This document shows, piece after piece, positions 9,254 through 18,415 of a stretch of DNA of 64,000 bases. This stretch comes from Candidatus Manganitrophaceae bacterium (GTDB lineage Bacteria; Nitrospirota; Nitrospiria; SBBL01; Manganitrophaceae), in contig JACQEZ010000020.1 of the NCBI GenBank assembly GCA_016200325.1, positions 62,001-126,000 of the forward strand. Direction: 5' to 3'. Position 1 is the stretch's first letter, and every line of letters starts with the position of its first letter. The notes beneath the pieces were generated by a model, which ran no database searches, had not been told where the DNA came from, and was given only the letters and a program-made list of their open reading frames with translations. Position numbers and translations under genes: made by a program.

Positions 9254-11251
9254 ATGAGCACTTTCAAACTTCATACACATTTTAGCCCGCGGGGCGACCA
9301 GCCGAATGCCATCCGGGCGCTCTCGGAAGGGGTCCGACGCGGCGATTTGCACCAGGTCCTGTTGGGGGTGACCGGTTCCGGCAAGACATTTACCCTGGCG
9401 AATGTCATCGAACAGATTCAAAGACCGACGCTGGTGATCGCCCACAACAAGACTTTGGCGGCGCAGCTCTACCATGAGTTTAAAACCTTCTTTCCAGAGA
9501 ATGCGGTGGAGTATTTCGTCAGCTATTACGATTATTATCAGCCCGAAGCGTATCTTCCAACGACCGATACGTACATTGAGAAAGATTCTTCAATCAATGA
9601 CGCTATCGATCGGATGCGCCACTCCGCCACGCGCTCTCTTCTGGAGAGAAACGACATTATCATCATCGCCTCGGTCTCCTGCATCTACGGCCTCGGTTCG
9701 CCTGAAGCGTACCATGACATGCTCGTTTATCTGGAAGAAGGAAAAGAGATGGAGCGGGACCAGGTGTTGAAAAAGCTGGTCGAAATTCAGTATGAGCGGA
9801 ATGATTTTGATTTTTATCGGGGGACTTTTCGCGTCCGAGGGGACATGATTGAGATCTTCCCGGCCTCTTCAGAGGATCGCTGCATTCGGGTCGAATTCTT
9901 CGGCGATACGGTTGAGGCGATCTACGAGGTCGATCCGCTGCGGGGCACGGTGATTCAGCGCCTTCCGAAAATAGCCATCTATCCGGGGAGCCATTATGTC
10001 ATTCCTCCGGACCGGGTCAATACGGCCCTTCAAGGGATTGAAGAGGAGCTGCAGGGGCGGATCAAATATTTTCGCGATCGGAAAATGCTTTTGGAGGCGC
10101 AACGGATTGAGCAGCGGACCGTCTTCGATCTGGAGATGATCCGAGAGGTCGGCTATTGCCAAGGGATTGAAAATTACTCCCGCCATCTCTCGGGGCGCAC
10201 GCCCGGGCAGCCGCCGCCGACGCTCCTCGATTACTTTCCGGAAGATTTCCTCCTGGTCATCGATGAAAGCCATGTCACGATCCCGCAGGTGGGCGGAATG
10301 CAGGAGGGGGATCATGCCCGCAAAGTGAACCTGATCGAATATGGATTCCGTCTCCCCTCTGCATTTGACAATCGACCGCTTAAATTCGGGGAATTCGAAG
10401 AATTTATGCGGCGCGTGATCTATGTCTCGGCGACACCCGGCCCGTATGAGATGGAGAAGGCGAAAGGACGGATCGTCGAGCAGGTGATTCGACCGACCGG
10501 TCTGATCGACCCGGAAGTGTTCGTGCGGCCGGCGAAAGGACAGGTTGACGATTTACTCGAAGAGATCCGAAAGCGGGTGGCCCGGTCGGAACGGGTCCTG
10601 GTGACGACCCTGACCAAGCGGATGGCTGAGGACCTTACCGAATACTATCAAGAGATCGGGCTCAAAGTCCGATATCTCCATGCCGACATCGAAACGATGG
10701 AACGGATGGAGATCATTCGGGATCTTCGTCTTGGGAAATTCGATATTTTGGTCGGGATCAATCTCCTGCGCGAAGGGCTCGACCTCCCGGAGGTCTCGTT
10801 GGTGGCGATCCTCGACGCCGACAAAGAGGGGTATCTTCGCTCCCATCGCTCCCTCATCCAAACGGCGGGAAGGGCGGCTCGGAATCTGGCCGGACAGGTG
10901 ATTTTGTATGCCGACACCATGACCCGATCGATGAGAATGATGATCGATGAAACGAATCGCCGTCGCAGCATCCAGATGGCCTATAACGTGAAGCATGATA
11001 TCACGCCGCAATCGATCCAAAAGGCGATCCCCGAAACGCTTCGCGAAATGGTCGAGGCCGATTATTATACTGTTCCGGTTGCGGCCGAAGAGGGGGAGCC
11101 GTATATCCCCGAGCACGAACTGCCGCGGGTCATTCAAGGTCTCGAACGGGAGATGAAGGAGGCGGCGAAGCGCCTTGAATATGAGCGGGCGGCCGAGCTC
11201 CGCGATCGGATCAAGCGATTGAAAGAGATGGAAATGGGATTGCCGAAATAA
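9254..11251 (+). CDS. uvrB: UvrABC system protein B
   Basis: 665 residues, full length. Walker A GVTGSGKT (39-46), the damage-probing beta-hairpin region [12 protein letters not shown] (from residue 91), helicase motifs such as [12 protein letters not shown] and QTAGRAARN, and a C-terminal UVR motif ([21 protein letters not shown]) for UvrC/UvrA contact. UvrB verifies DNA lesions in nucleotide excision repair. It stands alone; uvrA and uvrC are not in the window. AAGGA lies 18 bases before the ATG, which is far. TATAAC ends seven bases before the ATG, but without a convincing -35. Confidence 0.98.
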   Translation: MSTFKLHTHFSPRGDQPNAIRALSEGVRRGDLHQVLLGVTGSGKTFTLANVIEQIQRPTLVIAHNKTLAAQLYHEFKTFFPENAVEYFVSYYDYYQPEAYLPTTDTYIEKDSSINDAIDRMRHSATRSLLERNDIIIIASVSCIYGLGSPEAYHDMLVYLEEGKEMERDQVLKKLVEIQYERNDFDFYRGTFRVRGDMIEIFPASSEDRCIRVEFFGDTVEAIYEVDPLRGTVIQRLPKIAIYPGSHYVIPPDRVNTALQGIEEELQGRIKYFRDRKMLLEAQRIEQRTVFDLEMIREVGYCQGIENYSRHLSGRTPGQPPPTLLDYFPEDFLLVIDESHVTIPQVGGMQEGDHARKVNLIEYGFRLPSAFDNRPLKFGEFEEFMRRVIYVSATPGPYEMEKAKGRIVEQVIRPTGLIDPEVFVRPAKGQVDDLLEEIRKRVARSERVLVTTLTKRMAEDLTEYYQEIGLKVRYLHADIETMERMEIIRDLRLGKFDILVGINLLREGLDLPEVSLVAILDADKEGYLRSHRSLIQTAGRAARNLAGQVILYADTMTRSMRMMIDETNRRRSIQMAYNVKHDITPQSIQKAIPETLREMVEADYYTVPVAAEEGEPYIPEHELPRVIQGLEREMKEAAKRLEYERAAELRDRIKRLKEMEMGLPK

Positions 11252-11301
11252 TCCGGTCGATCTTTATCGCGACAGGGCGATAAATGGGATAAATGGATCG
11301 A

Positions 11302-11571
11302 TCAGGCCTGTTTATAAGTATAGATTCCGAGAATGATTCCGAGCAGGCTAAGCAGGTTGACATGAAAGGTAAAGCCGAACGTGAATGTGACCAGATGAAG
11401 ATCGAAGGTAAACGGAGGGGTCACCCCGACGTGATATCCTTTCAGGAATACATCCCTTAGGAAACCGGAGGGAGAGAAGAGAAGAAGGACCTCTCCCAGC
11501 ACGCCGCCTAAGAGGCCTCCTGCCAAGATGAAGAAGATGAGCAACCAAGGTGTTCTTTTTAATACAGCCAT
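11302..11571 (-). CDS. DUF4321 family small membrane protein
   Basis: 89 residues with two hydrophobic segments: an N-terminal WLLIFFILAGGLLGGVLGEV helix and a C-terminal FHVNLLSLLGIILGIYTY helix. The pattern (RTPWLL, GGLLGGVLGE, a central aromatic stretch, FTFGFTFHVNLLSLLGI) fits DUF4321, a family of unknown function. It converges with uvrB across 50 bases that contain a short hairpin (TTTATCGC 11263-11270 with GCGATAAA 11277-11284) without a T-tract. It has its own strong promoter. Confidence 0.7.
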   Translation of the reverse strand: MAVLKRTPWLLIFFILAGGLLGGVLGEVLLLFSPSGFLRDVFLKGYHVGVTPPFTFDLHLVTFTFGFTFHVNLLSLLGIILGIYTYKQA

Positions 11572-11586
11572 CGTTTTTCCTCTGAA

Positions 11587-11615
11587 AAGCTATCTTTTTT
11601 TGGCCCCATTGTCAA
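11587..11615 (-). promoter_or_regulatory. Promoter of the DUF4321 gene
   Basis: On the minus strand: TTGACA (11610-11615), 17-base spacer, TAGCTT (11587-11592). The predicted start of transcription leaves a leader of only about eight bases. An AGAGGA lies shortly before the ATG. Confidence 0.65.
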
Positions 11616-11663
11616 GTAAGATTTCTGGGGCTCCCAAAGAAGCCCTGTTTAGCCCTTCTTCCA

Positions 11664-11692
11664 TTGACACACCTATTTTAACCAGGTATCTT
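11664..11692 (+). promoter_or_regulatory. Promoter of GAF-GGDEF gene, predicted leaderless
   Basis: A perfect TTGACA, 17-base spacer and TATCTT. The -10 ends only eight bases before the ATG at 11701, and no Shine-Dalgarno sequence lies between, so the mRNA would start at or next to the start codon. Confidence 0.65.
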
Positions 11693-11700
11693 TAGCCTCA

Positions 11701-12807
11701 ATGAAAATCAACCTGCTGGACAATCGACATCTAAATGTTCTGTTGAGCCGGGAGAGGCTGCGAAAAGGCCCCGATCGAGAGCCGGCGCTCGACCTAATGT
11801 TGAAAGAAATCCTCCGTAAAGCGAATCAGTTCGTTCCGTCGGAGGCCGGATCGATCCTCCTGGATGATCCGATTAAAAAAAGGGAGTGGCCGATCTCTCC
11901 GGAACTGGTTTTCGTCGCTTGCTTCGGACCGGGCTCTTCACGGCTTCCCGGTCTTCGCCTTCCGGTCACGACCAGCATCGCCGGAGCAACCTATCTCTCC
12001 GGAAAACCCTATTTAAGCAAGAACGTCAACCGGGATAAAATGTTTTATTCAAAGATCGATCAGATCAGCCGATTTCAGACCCGGTCGATCATCTGTGCCC
12101 CGATCTTTGTCGAACATTCGACTTATGGCGTGATTGAGTTGATTAATCGCAAAGAGCAGACCAATTTTACCGAGGAGGAGCTCAAGCTCCTGGAGATCTT
12201 CGCCGGTTATACGTCCACTTTAATCCAGAATGTTTTGGATGCCCGAAAACATATCGAATTGGCGAAGCGGGACGGCTTGACCGGGCTCTTCAATGATCGC
12301 TACTTTCATACCAAGTTGGAGAGAGAGGTCCGTCAGGTAAAAAAGGGATCGCACGATTTGATCCTCCTCTTCATGGATATGGATCATTTTAAGCAAGTCA
12401 ACGACCAGTTCGGTCATCTGACCGGAAGCCATATCCTTCAAGAGGTGAGCGAGATCCTACAGCGGGTTGTTCCTTCTCGTGGGACAACGATCGCCCGGTA
12501 CGGCGGCGATGAGTTCGTCATCATCTTCTCGCAGACGACGCTGGAAGAGGTGGTCCAGGTCGCCGACCGGATTCGAACCGCGATTAAAAAATTCCCATTC
12601 AGCACCGTTCCGATTCATGAGAAAGCGAAGGCCGAATTCATCCAGGGGCTCTTGACCTGCAGTATCGGCTTGGCCTCTCTCAGACGGCACATCAAAAGCC
12701 TCTCCTCCAACAGCAACATCCGCCACCTTCTTATTCGAAAAGCCGACGCGGCGATGTATACCGCCAAAGAAAAGGGAAAAGATCGGATCTGCATCGCACT
12801 TCCCTGA
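11701..12807 (+). CDS. GAF-GGDEF protein (putative diguanylate cyclase)
   Basis: 368 residues. An N-terminal GAF domain (about 10-180; SEAGSILLDD, ICAPIFVEHSTYGVIELINR) is followed by GGDEF (about 190-365; DGLTGLFNDRYF, DMDHFKQVNDQFGH and the active site YGGDEF). The position of the inhibitory RxxD site reads SRGT, so product inhibition is probably absent, unlike the GGDEF protein at 7021. It likely synthesises c-di-GMP under control of a small-molecule-binding GAF domain. The promoter layout predicts a leaderless mRNA beginning at this ATG. Confidence 0.9.
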   Translation: MKINLLDNRHLNVLLSRERLRKGPDREPALDLMLKEILRKANQFVPSEAGSILLDDPIKKREWPISPELVFVACFGPGSSRLPGLRLPVTTSIAGATYLSGKPYLSKNVNRDKMFYSKIDQISRFQTRSIICAPIFVEHSTYGVIELINRKEQTNFTEEELKLLEIFAGYTSTLIQNVLDARKHIELAKRDGLTGLFNDRYFHTKLEREVRQVKKGSHDLILLFMDMDHFKQVNDQFGHLTGSHILQEVSEILQRVVPSRGTTIARYGGDEFVIIFSQTTLEEVVQVADRIRTAIKKFPFSTVPIHEKAKAEFIQGLLTCSIGLASLRRHIKSLSSNSNIRHLLIRKADAAMYTAKEKGKDRICIALP

Positions 12808-12841
12808 TAGGTCTATCTCTTCTCCCGCTTGTTCTTCGTTC

Positions 12842-12871
12842 TTGCTTCGCTCCTTCAAGATTCCCTATAAT
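12842..12871 (+). promoter_or_regulatory. Promoter of AsmA-family gene
   Basis: TTGCTT, 18-base spacer, TATAAT. The leader before the GTG at 12897 would be about 20 bases. Confidence 0.55.
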
Positions 12872-12896
12872 TAGTCTTAGGTGAAACCTTTTTTCG

Positions 12897-14591
12897 GTGA
12901 TTGAGATGAAGAGAAGCGGAAGACGGATCGCAGGAATCTTTTTTGTTTTACTTTTCGTTCTTTCGATCGTTCCTTTCCTCATCGATCTCTCTTTCCTCAA
13001 ATCCCGTTTTCTGCCGCAGGTCGAGGCCGCGCTCGGCCGGAGTGTCGATGTCGGAAGCATTCGGCTCTCCGCCTGGCCGTTTGGAATCCGGCTAAAAAGA
13101 GTGGTGATTCGGGATGATCCTCAATTTTCATCCGAAGATTTTGTGAAGTCGGATGACATCGTTCTAAACCTCCGCTTTTTCCCGCTTCTACAGAAACGGA
13201 TCGAGGTGGAACAACTCCTTCTGCATCGCCCGGAGATCCGCCTGATCCAAGACCAGAGCGGTCGTTGGAATACCTCGACGCTCGGAAAGGGGACCGAGAA
13301 AGAAGCGCAGCCGTCGCCGGGCGCCCCCCCCAAAGAGCGCCGTCCCCTCGGCGTTGCCGCCGATCGATTGACGATTAAAGAGGGAAAGGTCATTTATCTG
13401 AAGCGTTTGAAAGAAGGGGCGCCGTTGACCGTCTCCGCCGAGAAAATCGATTTAAATGTCACCGATCTCCAATTGGGAAAGACCGCATCGATCGCGCTGA
13501 AAACACGCCTCGAGCCGAAAGGGGAATCGGTCCATTTGGAAGGGCGGATCGGGACGTTGACCCCCGCCCTGCGGCCCGAATTGATTGAGCTCTCCGGTGG
13601 CATCGGCCAGAACGACTTGAGGCTTCGAGGCGGATTTCAAAAGGGCCGTCTGTTGCTGATGGTCAACTCGGAGCAGATCGACCTGGACGAATTGATGCTG
13701 CTCCTTCCGCAGACGGCGTCGTCTCAAGCGAGCCCCGCCCGCTCTTCGGATCGTTCCTCCGCATCCGTTCCGGTGGAGGTTGCTTTCAACCTCAAAAAGG
13801 TCCGGATCAAGGGAATTGAAGCGAGTGACCTTTTGGGAAAAGCAACGATGGACCGAAAGGGAACAAGCATCCAAGGGCTGGAGGGCCGGATCTGGGGCGG
13901 CCGCTTCGCCGGCTCGGCTCGAATGGAGACGGCGGCCACCTTTCCCTTTAATACCACCTTCTCACTTCAAGAGGTGGCGCTCGGTCCGCTGGTGAAGCAA
14001 TTCGTGCCGGTGAACCCTGACCTCTTCTCAGGGGCGGCTTCGGTGAAGCTTGCGCTACAGGGAAAGGGGGGAAGCTGGGAAGCATTGGCAAAAACATTGA
14101 CCGGGGAGGGGGAGTGGGAGGTCGGCGCGGGAGAGATTAAGAATTTCAATTTGGTGAAGGAGTCGCTTTCAGTCCTCCGGACGCTCGATGTGGTTCAATT
14201 GCCATTAGAGTCGAAGACCTCCTTCTCTTCGGCAAAGGGCGCCTTCCGAGTCGACGCAGGCCGTGTGGAGTTGGAGAACCTCTTGATGAACAGCCCGCTC
14301 TTTCAGCTGGTCGGGAAGGGAGAGATCGCCGTCGACGGTGCGTACCAACTTCTAGGGAACATGGTGTTGGCCGAGTCGATGACGAAGCAGATCCGGAAGA
14401 CGCCGGCTGGATCGCTCCTCCCGGCGCAAGGCGGTCGACTGGCGGTTCCCATCGAGATCACAGGAACCCCGCAGCGTGTTCACCTTGCTGTCCGGGAAGA
14501 GGCATTGAAAGAGGCCACTGCGAAGAAGTTACGCAAGCAGCTTTCAGACAAGCTTGAAAAAGAAGGGTTGGGGGGACTTCTGAAAAGATAG
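12897..14591 (+). CDS. AsmA family inner-membrane/periplasmic protein
   Basis: 564 residues. One N-terminal membrane helix (IAGIFFVLLFVLSIVPFLIDL) is followed by the AsmA signature (LKSRFLPQVEAALGRSVDVGSIRLS with the WPFGIRLKRVVI strand) and a long beta-rich periplasmic body. A C-terminal AsmA block contains EGEWEVGAGEIKNFNLV and the motif SPLFQLVGKGEIAVDGAY. AsmA-like proteins are thought to bridge inner and outer membranes for lipid transport or outer-membrane homeostasis. The start is GTG 12897 or ATG 12906; neither has a strong ribosome binding site. Convergent with the histone gene. Confidence 0.85.
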   Translation: MIEMKRSGRRIAGIFFVLLFVLSIVPFLIDLSFLKSRFLPQVEAALGRSVDVGSIRLSAWPFGIRLKRVVIRDDPQFSSEDFVKSDDIVLNLRFFPLLQKRIEVEQLLLHRPEIRLIQDQSGRWNTSTLGKGTEKEAQPSPGAPPKERRPLGVAADRLTIKEGKVIYLKRLKEGAPLTVSAEKIDLNVTDLQLGKTASIALKTRLEPKGESVHLEGRIGTLTPALRPELIELSGGIGQNDLRLRGGFQKGRLLLMVNSEQIDLDELMLLLPQTASSQASPARSSDRSSASVPVEVAFNLKKVRIKGIEASDLLGKATMDRKGTSIQGLEGRIWGGRFAGSARMETAATFPFNTTFSLQEVALGPLVKQFVPVNPDLFSGAASVKLALQGKGGSWEALAKTLTGEGEWEVGAGEIKNFNLVKESLSVLRTLDVVQLPLESKTSFSSAKGAFRVDAGRVELENLLMNSPLFQLVGKGEIAVDGAYQLLGNMVLAESMTKQIRKTPAGSLLPAQGGRLAVPIEITGTPQRVHLAVREEALKEATAKKLRKQLSDKLEKEGLGGLLKR

Positions 14592-14689
14592 GCGATTCGC
14601 TGAAGATCCCCGTGACGTCATTTATCATGAAGTTGTAGACGGTTTCGTTCGAGAAGTTCTGACCATGCTGGAATCGATCAGGTCGTCAC

Positions 14690-14872
14690 TTAGGCGAGGT
14701 CTCGCTCCTTAACCGTCTTCCGTTTATCTGCCTTCGCCCGCTCTATCGCTTCTAAGCAGAGCTTTTCAACACGCTGGCTGAGCGCCTGGAGAAACTCGGC
14801 TGACGTATTAAATTCGGACTTCTCTCGAACCAGCTTTTTGACCTTTGAACTGACCACCAAGATTTCGGACAT
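14690..14872 (-). CDS. Bacterial histone-fold protein (Bd0055-like)
   Basis: 60 residues. A short N-terminal VVSSKVKKLV helix, the NTSAEFLQALSQRVEKLCLEAI central helix and a final KRKTVKERDL stretch match the histone fold. RKTVK..D is the same motif that precedes the last helix in archaeal histones (RKTV at 51-54, Asp58). It resembles the single-fold histone of Bdellovibrio more than the doublet archaeal-type proteins. The last helix is very short. It would bind and coat or bend DNA. AGGAGG lies six bases before the ATG, so the gene is well translated by prediction. It is monocistronic, convergent with the AsmA-family gene. Confidence 0.82.
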   Translation of the reverse strand: MSEILVVSSKVKKLVREKSEFNTSAEFLQALSQRVEKLCLEAIERAKADKRKTVKERDLA

Positions 14873-15262
14873 CCATCTCCTCCTTCAACAGTTAATCGGA
14901 CCAGATCGCATATTCGGATAACAGGTCAGGTATCGGGTTCGTCCCATAAAGATCCTTGTTCAAAAAAATGGTAGCATGAAAGAAGGCGTGATCGCAACCG
15001 GAATTATTCAACCAATACAGAGAGGCCGGTGTTTAAACCACCCTGGATTTCGTCGAATCTTTCATTAAAAATAAGACTCACTTGCGAGGATTATTTGTCG
15101 AATTCAATCGACGCCGCTTCCCTCCGGAGGAGGAAGAGAACGGGTTTTGATCCTCTGGACCAAAGGTTTTATATGAATAAAGAGATGAATTTCATGGCTA
15201 TTTTATCAGACGCACAGAAGAACCTTGCATTTTCACATCTGAAAATGTAATATATCTGCGAT
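14873..15262. other. 390-base divergent intergenic region
   Basis: Lies between the histone (minus) and helicase (plus) genes. It contains the helicase promoter at its right end. An open frame at 15029-15250 has no recognisable protein features or ribosome binding site and overlaps that promoter. No clear -35/-10 pair was found for the histone gene. Confidence 0.5.
15225..15253 (+). promoter_or_regulatory. Promoter of DEAD-box helicase gene, predicted leaderless
   Basis: TTGCAT, 17-base spacer, TAATAT. The -10 ends nine bases before the ATG at 15263, with no Shine-Dalgarno sequence in between. Confidence 0.6.
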
Positions 15263-16531
15263 ATGCCTATAGAATTTCGAACGCTGCCGATTCCTCCCCT
15301 CGTCCTTGAGGGAATAGAATCTCTCGGTTTTAAAGAGTGCACTCCGATCCAGGAGCAGACCCTTCCGCTTACATTGGCCGGTAAGGATGTGGCCGGACAG
15401 GCCCAGACCGGCACCGGTAAGACTGCCGCTTTTTTAATCGCCCTCTTTTCCCGTCTTTTGAAAACGGAAGCCTCTCCTCCGACCAAACTCTCCTCTCCGC
15501 GGGCGATTGTGATTGCTCCGACGCGAGAGCTGGTGGTTCAGATCGCCCGAGAGGCCACTGCGCTTGGGCGCAAGACCCCTTTCAACATCCAGGCGGTGTA
15601 CGGCGGGATCGACTATCAAAAGCAGCGTTCAATGTTGGGTGAAGGGGTGGATCTGCTGATCGGAACCCCGGGCCGACTGATCGATTACTACAAGCAGAAG
15701 GTCTATGATCTCCGGAGGACCGAGGTGTTGGTCATCGATGAGGCCGACCGGATGTTTGATATGGGATTTATCGCCGATCTTCGCTTCCTGATGCGCCGTC
15801 TTCCTCCTTATCACAAACGTCAGTCGATGCTTTTTTCCGCCACATTGACCCACCGGGTGATGGAACTCGCCTATGAGCATATGAACAACCCGGTGAAGAT
15901 CGAGATCTCTCCGGAGCAGATTACCGCAGAAAAAGTGGAGCAGACCCTCTTTCACGTTGAACGTTCCAGAAAGTTTTCGCTTCTATTGGGCCTACTCAAA
16001 AGAGAGGTATGGGAGCGGGTCCTCATTTTCGTCAACACCAAAGGACAAGGAGAGGTGCTGGCCAATCGATTAACCGAGCAGGGCTACCCTTCCAGGGCGA
16101 TCACCGGAGACCTGCCGCAGAAGCAGCGGATGAAGGCGCTGGAGCAGTTTACGGACAGAAAGGTTCCGATCTTGGTTGCGACCGACGTCGCTTCAAGAGG
16201 GCTTCACATCGAAGGGGTGACCCTCGTGGTCAATTACGACCTTCCTCAAGATCGAGAGGCCTATGTCCATCGGATCGGCCGGACCGCCCGGGCCGGCGCC
16301 GCCGGCAAAGCGTTCAGTCTGGCGGATGAAGAGTATGTGATGGGGCTCGAAGAGATTGAGGCCTACATCGGGCAGAAGATCCCGGTCGAATGGCCGGAGG
16401 ACGAGCTCTTCGTTCAGCCGAAATCGATTCCTCATTCAGAGAGAACGCCAAGGAAGCCCCCGGCGCATCCCCCTTCAAATCGAAGGGGTGGTGGACGGCC
16501 TCCTTCTCCGAGGAGACGGGATCCCCGATAG
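15263..16531 (+). CDS. DEAD-box ATP-dependent RNA helicase (RhlB/RhlE-like)
   Basis: 422 residues. Motifs in order: Q motif (FKECTPIQEQTLP), I AQTGTGKT, Ia PTRELVVQ, Ib TPGRLIDY, II DEAD within VIDEADRMFDMGF, III SAT, IV-V (VLIFVNTKGQGEVL, ATDVASRGLHI) and VI HRIGRTARAG. The DRMFDMGFIADLRFLMRRLP stretch is close to RhlB. A basic, Pro/Arg-rich tail (about 390-422, RRGGGRPPSPRRRDPR) probably binds RNA. It remodels RNA in degradosome or ribosome assembly pathways. The promoter predicts a leaderless transcript. Confidence 0.95.
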   Translation: MPIEFRTLPIPPLVLEGIESLGFKECTPIQEQTLPLTLAGKDVAGQAQTGTGKTAAFLIALFSRLLKTEASPPTKLSSPRAIVIAPTRELVVQIAREATALGRKTPFNIQAVYGGIDYQKQRSMLGEGVDLLIGTPGRLIDYYKQKVYDLRRTEVLVIDEADRMFDMGFIADLRFLMRRLPPYHKRQSMLFSATLTHRVMELAYEHMNNPVKIEISPEQITAEKVEQTLFHVERSRKFSLLLGLLKREVWERVLIFVNTKGQGEVLANRLTEQGYPSRAITGDLPQKQRMKALEQFTDRKVPILVATDVASRGLHIEGVTLVVNYDLPQDREAYVHRIGRTARAGAAGKAFSLADEEYVMGLEEIEAYIGQKIPVEWPEDELFVQPKSIPHSERTPRKPPAHPPSNRRGGGRPPSPRRRDPR

Positions 16532-16597
16532 ACGATTTCTCCGCACCGCTTTAAGTCGGTCCGACCCCTTTCATTTTTATCCCTTAATTGATCTTCT

Positions 16598-17251
16598 ATG
16601 AAACGCGGTCCCGGTTTCATCCTCAATGTTTGGCATCTTCTCGGCCTTGGTTTCTGGCACTTTATTTTTAAGTGGCTCAATCGGGTCGAGGTCGTCGGCG
16701 GGGAGCATATCCCGAAGCGGGGTGAGGAGGGGGTCATGCTCCTTTACAACCACATCTCCGCGGTTGATCCTTTTCTGGTCGGCGCAACGGCCATGCCCTT
16801 TTTTTCGCCGGTCTGGTGGCGGGCGCCGGCAAAAGAGGAGCTTTTCAATATTCCAATCATCCGGGGCATCCTCGCCTCGTGGGGGGCTTTCCCGGTGCGG
16901 CGGGGAAAACGGGATTTGGAGTCAATCCGCAAGATGGTGGAGATGTTGTCGCATTCGGTGGTGGTCATTGCTCCGGAGGGAAAACGCTCCGACGATGGAC
17001 AGCTCCAACGGGGGCGAGCCGGCGTCGGAAAAATCCTCCATGAGGCCCGTCCACAAAAAGTCATCCCGGTTCGGATGCGAGGGGTGGAGACGATCCTGCC
17101 GAGAGGAACGATCCTTCCACGCCTCGGCAGGCGGACGACGATTACTTATGGGCCGCCGATCGATCTCACCCATTATTACAATCTCCCTGATTCGGTCGAA
17201 ACCTCGCAGCAGATCGTCGATTTCGTTATGCAGGAAATTGCCAAACTTTAA
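16598..17251 (+). CDS. 1-acyl-glycerol-3-phosphate acyltransferase family (PlsC-like)
   Basis: 217 residues. The acyltransferase motif HX4D is NHISAVD (His52, Asp57), and the substrate motif APEGKRSDDG follows around residue 126. An N-terminal hydrophobic helix (ILNVWHLLGLGFWHFIFKWL) anchors it at the inner membrane. It likely acylates lysophosphatidate or a related lysolipid. The next gene, mtgA, begins 26 bases downstream, so envelope lipid and peptidoglycan functions probably share a transcript. No ribosome binding site is evident before the ATG. Confidence 0.88.
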   Translation: MKRGPGFILNVWHLLGLGFWHFIFKWLNRVEVVGGEHIPKRGEEGVMLLYNHISAVDPFLVGATAMPFFSPVWWRAPAKEELFNIPIIRGILASWGAFPVRRGKRDLESIRKMVEMLSHSVVVIAPEGKRSDDGQLQRGRAGVGKILHEARPQKVIPVRMRGVETILPRGTILPRLGRRTTITYGPPIDLTHYYNLPDSVETSQQIVDFVMQEIAKL

Positions 17252-17277
17252 GGCCCCGGCGTCACTGGAAGAAGCGG

Positions 17278-18042
17278 ATGGCAAGAAAACGGAGGAAGGT
17301 CGGGCCGATCGTCGGGTGGATCCTCCTGGTCGTCCTGATCTTTGTCACAGGTTATTTTGTCCGCTTTTATCTTGAGATCGGGCGCCTGGCCCGGAGGAAT
17401 CCAAGCACGACCGCTCTTATCGAAATGCGCCGTCTGGAGCGGGGAGACAAAGGAGCCCGCGCCCCGCTTCCCAATCATTGGCATCCCCTTTCCCAGATCT
17501 CGCCGAACCTGCAGCATGCCGTTGTCGTGGCGGAAGATGCCCGTTTTTACCAGCATCGGGGTTTTGATTGGAATGCGATTCTGGAGGCGGCAGGGCGTGA
17601 TTGGGAGGCGAAATCGTTTGAATACGGAGGGAGCACGATCACCCAACAGCTCGCAAAAAATCTCTATCTTTCTCCGGACAAGAATTTTTTTCGGAAGGTC
17701 AAAGAGGCGTTGATCACGTCGGCCCTGGAGACACGTCTTTCAAAACGACGGATCCTTGAAGTCTATTTGAATGTCGTCGAATGGGGGGATCAGATTTACG
17801 GCGCGGAGGCGGCGTCCCGCGATTATTTCGGGAAACCGGCCGCTGCTCTCACACCGGAAGAGGCGGCGTTTCTGGCGGCGATCTTACCGGCGCCCCGGTA
17901 TTACCATCGCCATCGGACGACCCCGTATATTCGGAAGCGGAGCGAGGTCATTCTTCGGGAGATGAAGCGGCGTTATCCGGAGAGCGGTCCGGAGCGGGAG
18001 AACGGGTTTGAAGAGACTTCTCAATCGGAGCGGAGATCGTAA
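17278..18042 (+). CDS. mtgA: Monofunctional peptidoglycan glycosyltransferase MtgA
   Basis: 254 residues. An N-terminal membrane helix (IVGWILLVVLIFVTGYFV) precedes a GT51 domain with the catalytic VAEDARFYQHRGFDW motif (Glu86), GGSTITQQLAKNLYLS (from residue 117) and LEVYLNVVEWG. It has no transpeptidase domain, which defines the monofunctional class. It polymerises lipid II into glycan strands in the periplasm. GGAAGAAG lies just before the ATG. Confidence 0.95.
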   Translation: MARKRRKVGPIVGWILLVVLIFVTGYFVRFYLEIGRLARRNPSTTALIEMRRLERGDKGARAPLPNHWHPLSQISPNLQHAVVVAEDARFYQHRGFDWNAILEAAGRDWEAKSFEYGGSTITQQLAKNLYLSPDKNFFRKVKEALITSALETRLSKRRILEVYLNVVEWGDQIYGAEAASRDYFGKPAAALTPEEAAFLAAILPAPRYYHRHRTTPYIRKRSEVILREMKRRYPESGPERENGFEETSQSERRS

Positions 18043-18057
18043 GCGTTCAATCCGGAT

Positions 18058-18398
18058 CTATTCCTGAAACTCTTTTGCCATCTCGATATGGGAGAGCGTA
18101 ATAAAGTAGTTTTCTTCGTCAAGCGGCTCGGAGAACTCAACCCCGAGCGGTCTGAAGATGGCCGAAGTTTTTCGCCCAGCGGATCACCCCTTTCATCGAT
18201 TCCGAATAGATGTTTCCCTGTTCATCGTTGAAGTAAAAGGTGAGCAGGACCGCGCTCTTGATCGCGAGGGGGGTCAGACAGCAAAGGCCGACCCCCGTTG
18301 TAGCTGAAGTTCACGGCGACCCCATCGGTGCGGAAGTCGCTCGATTCAATTTTTGTCTCAATGAAAAGGCTATAGCGTTTTAGTCTCCGTTGGATCAT
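18058..18398 (-). pseudogene. PilZ-domain gene interrupted by two +1 frameshifts
   Basis: No intact frame spans this stretch, but three consecutive minus-strand frames together encode a PilZ domain. The first gives MIQRRLKRYSLFIETK and ends in VNFSYNG. The second continues with VGLCCLTPLAIKSAVLL and MKGVIRWAKNFGHL. The third gives GVEFSEPLDEENYFI and ends in KEFQE plus stop. RxxxR (RRLKR) and (D/N)xSxxG (NFSYNG) are the c-di-GMP-binding motifs. Total length is 341 bases, exactly two more than 113 codons, so two extra bases explain the break. Both shifts lie at runs of G (near 18292 and 18142), so assembly or sequencing error is as likely as real decay. AGGAG precedes the ATG. Confidence 0.75.
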
Positions 18399-18415
18399 AC
18401 GCTCCTATTTTCGGA

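Noticed and set aside
15029-15250. 73-residue open frame upstream of the helicase gene
   Set aside because: No ribosome binding site, no recognisable domain, and its end overlaps the helicase promoter. Probably chance.
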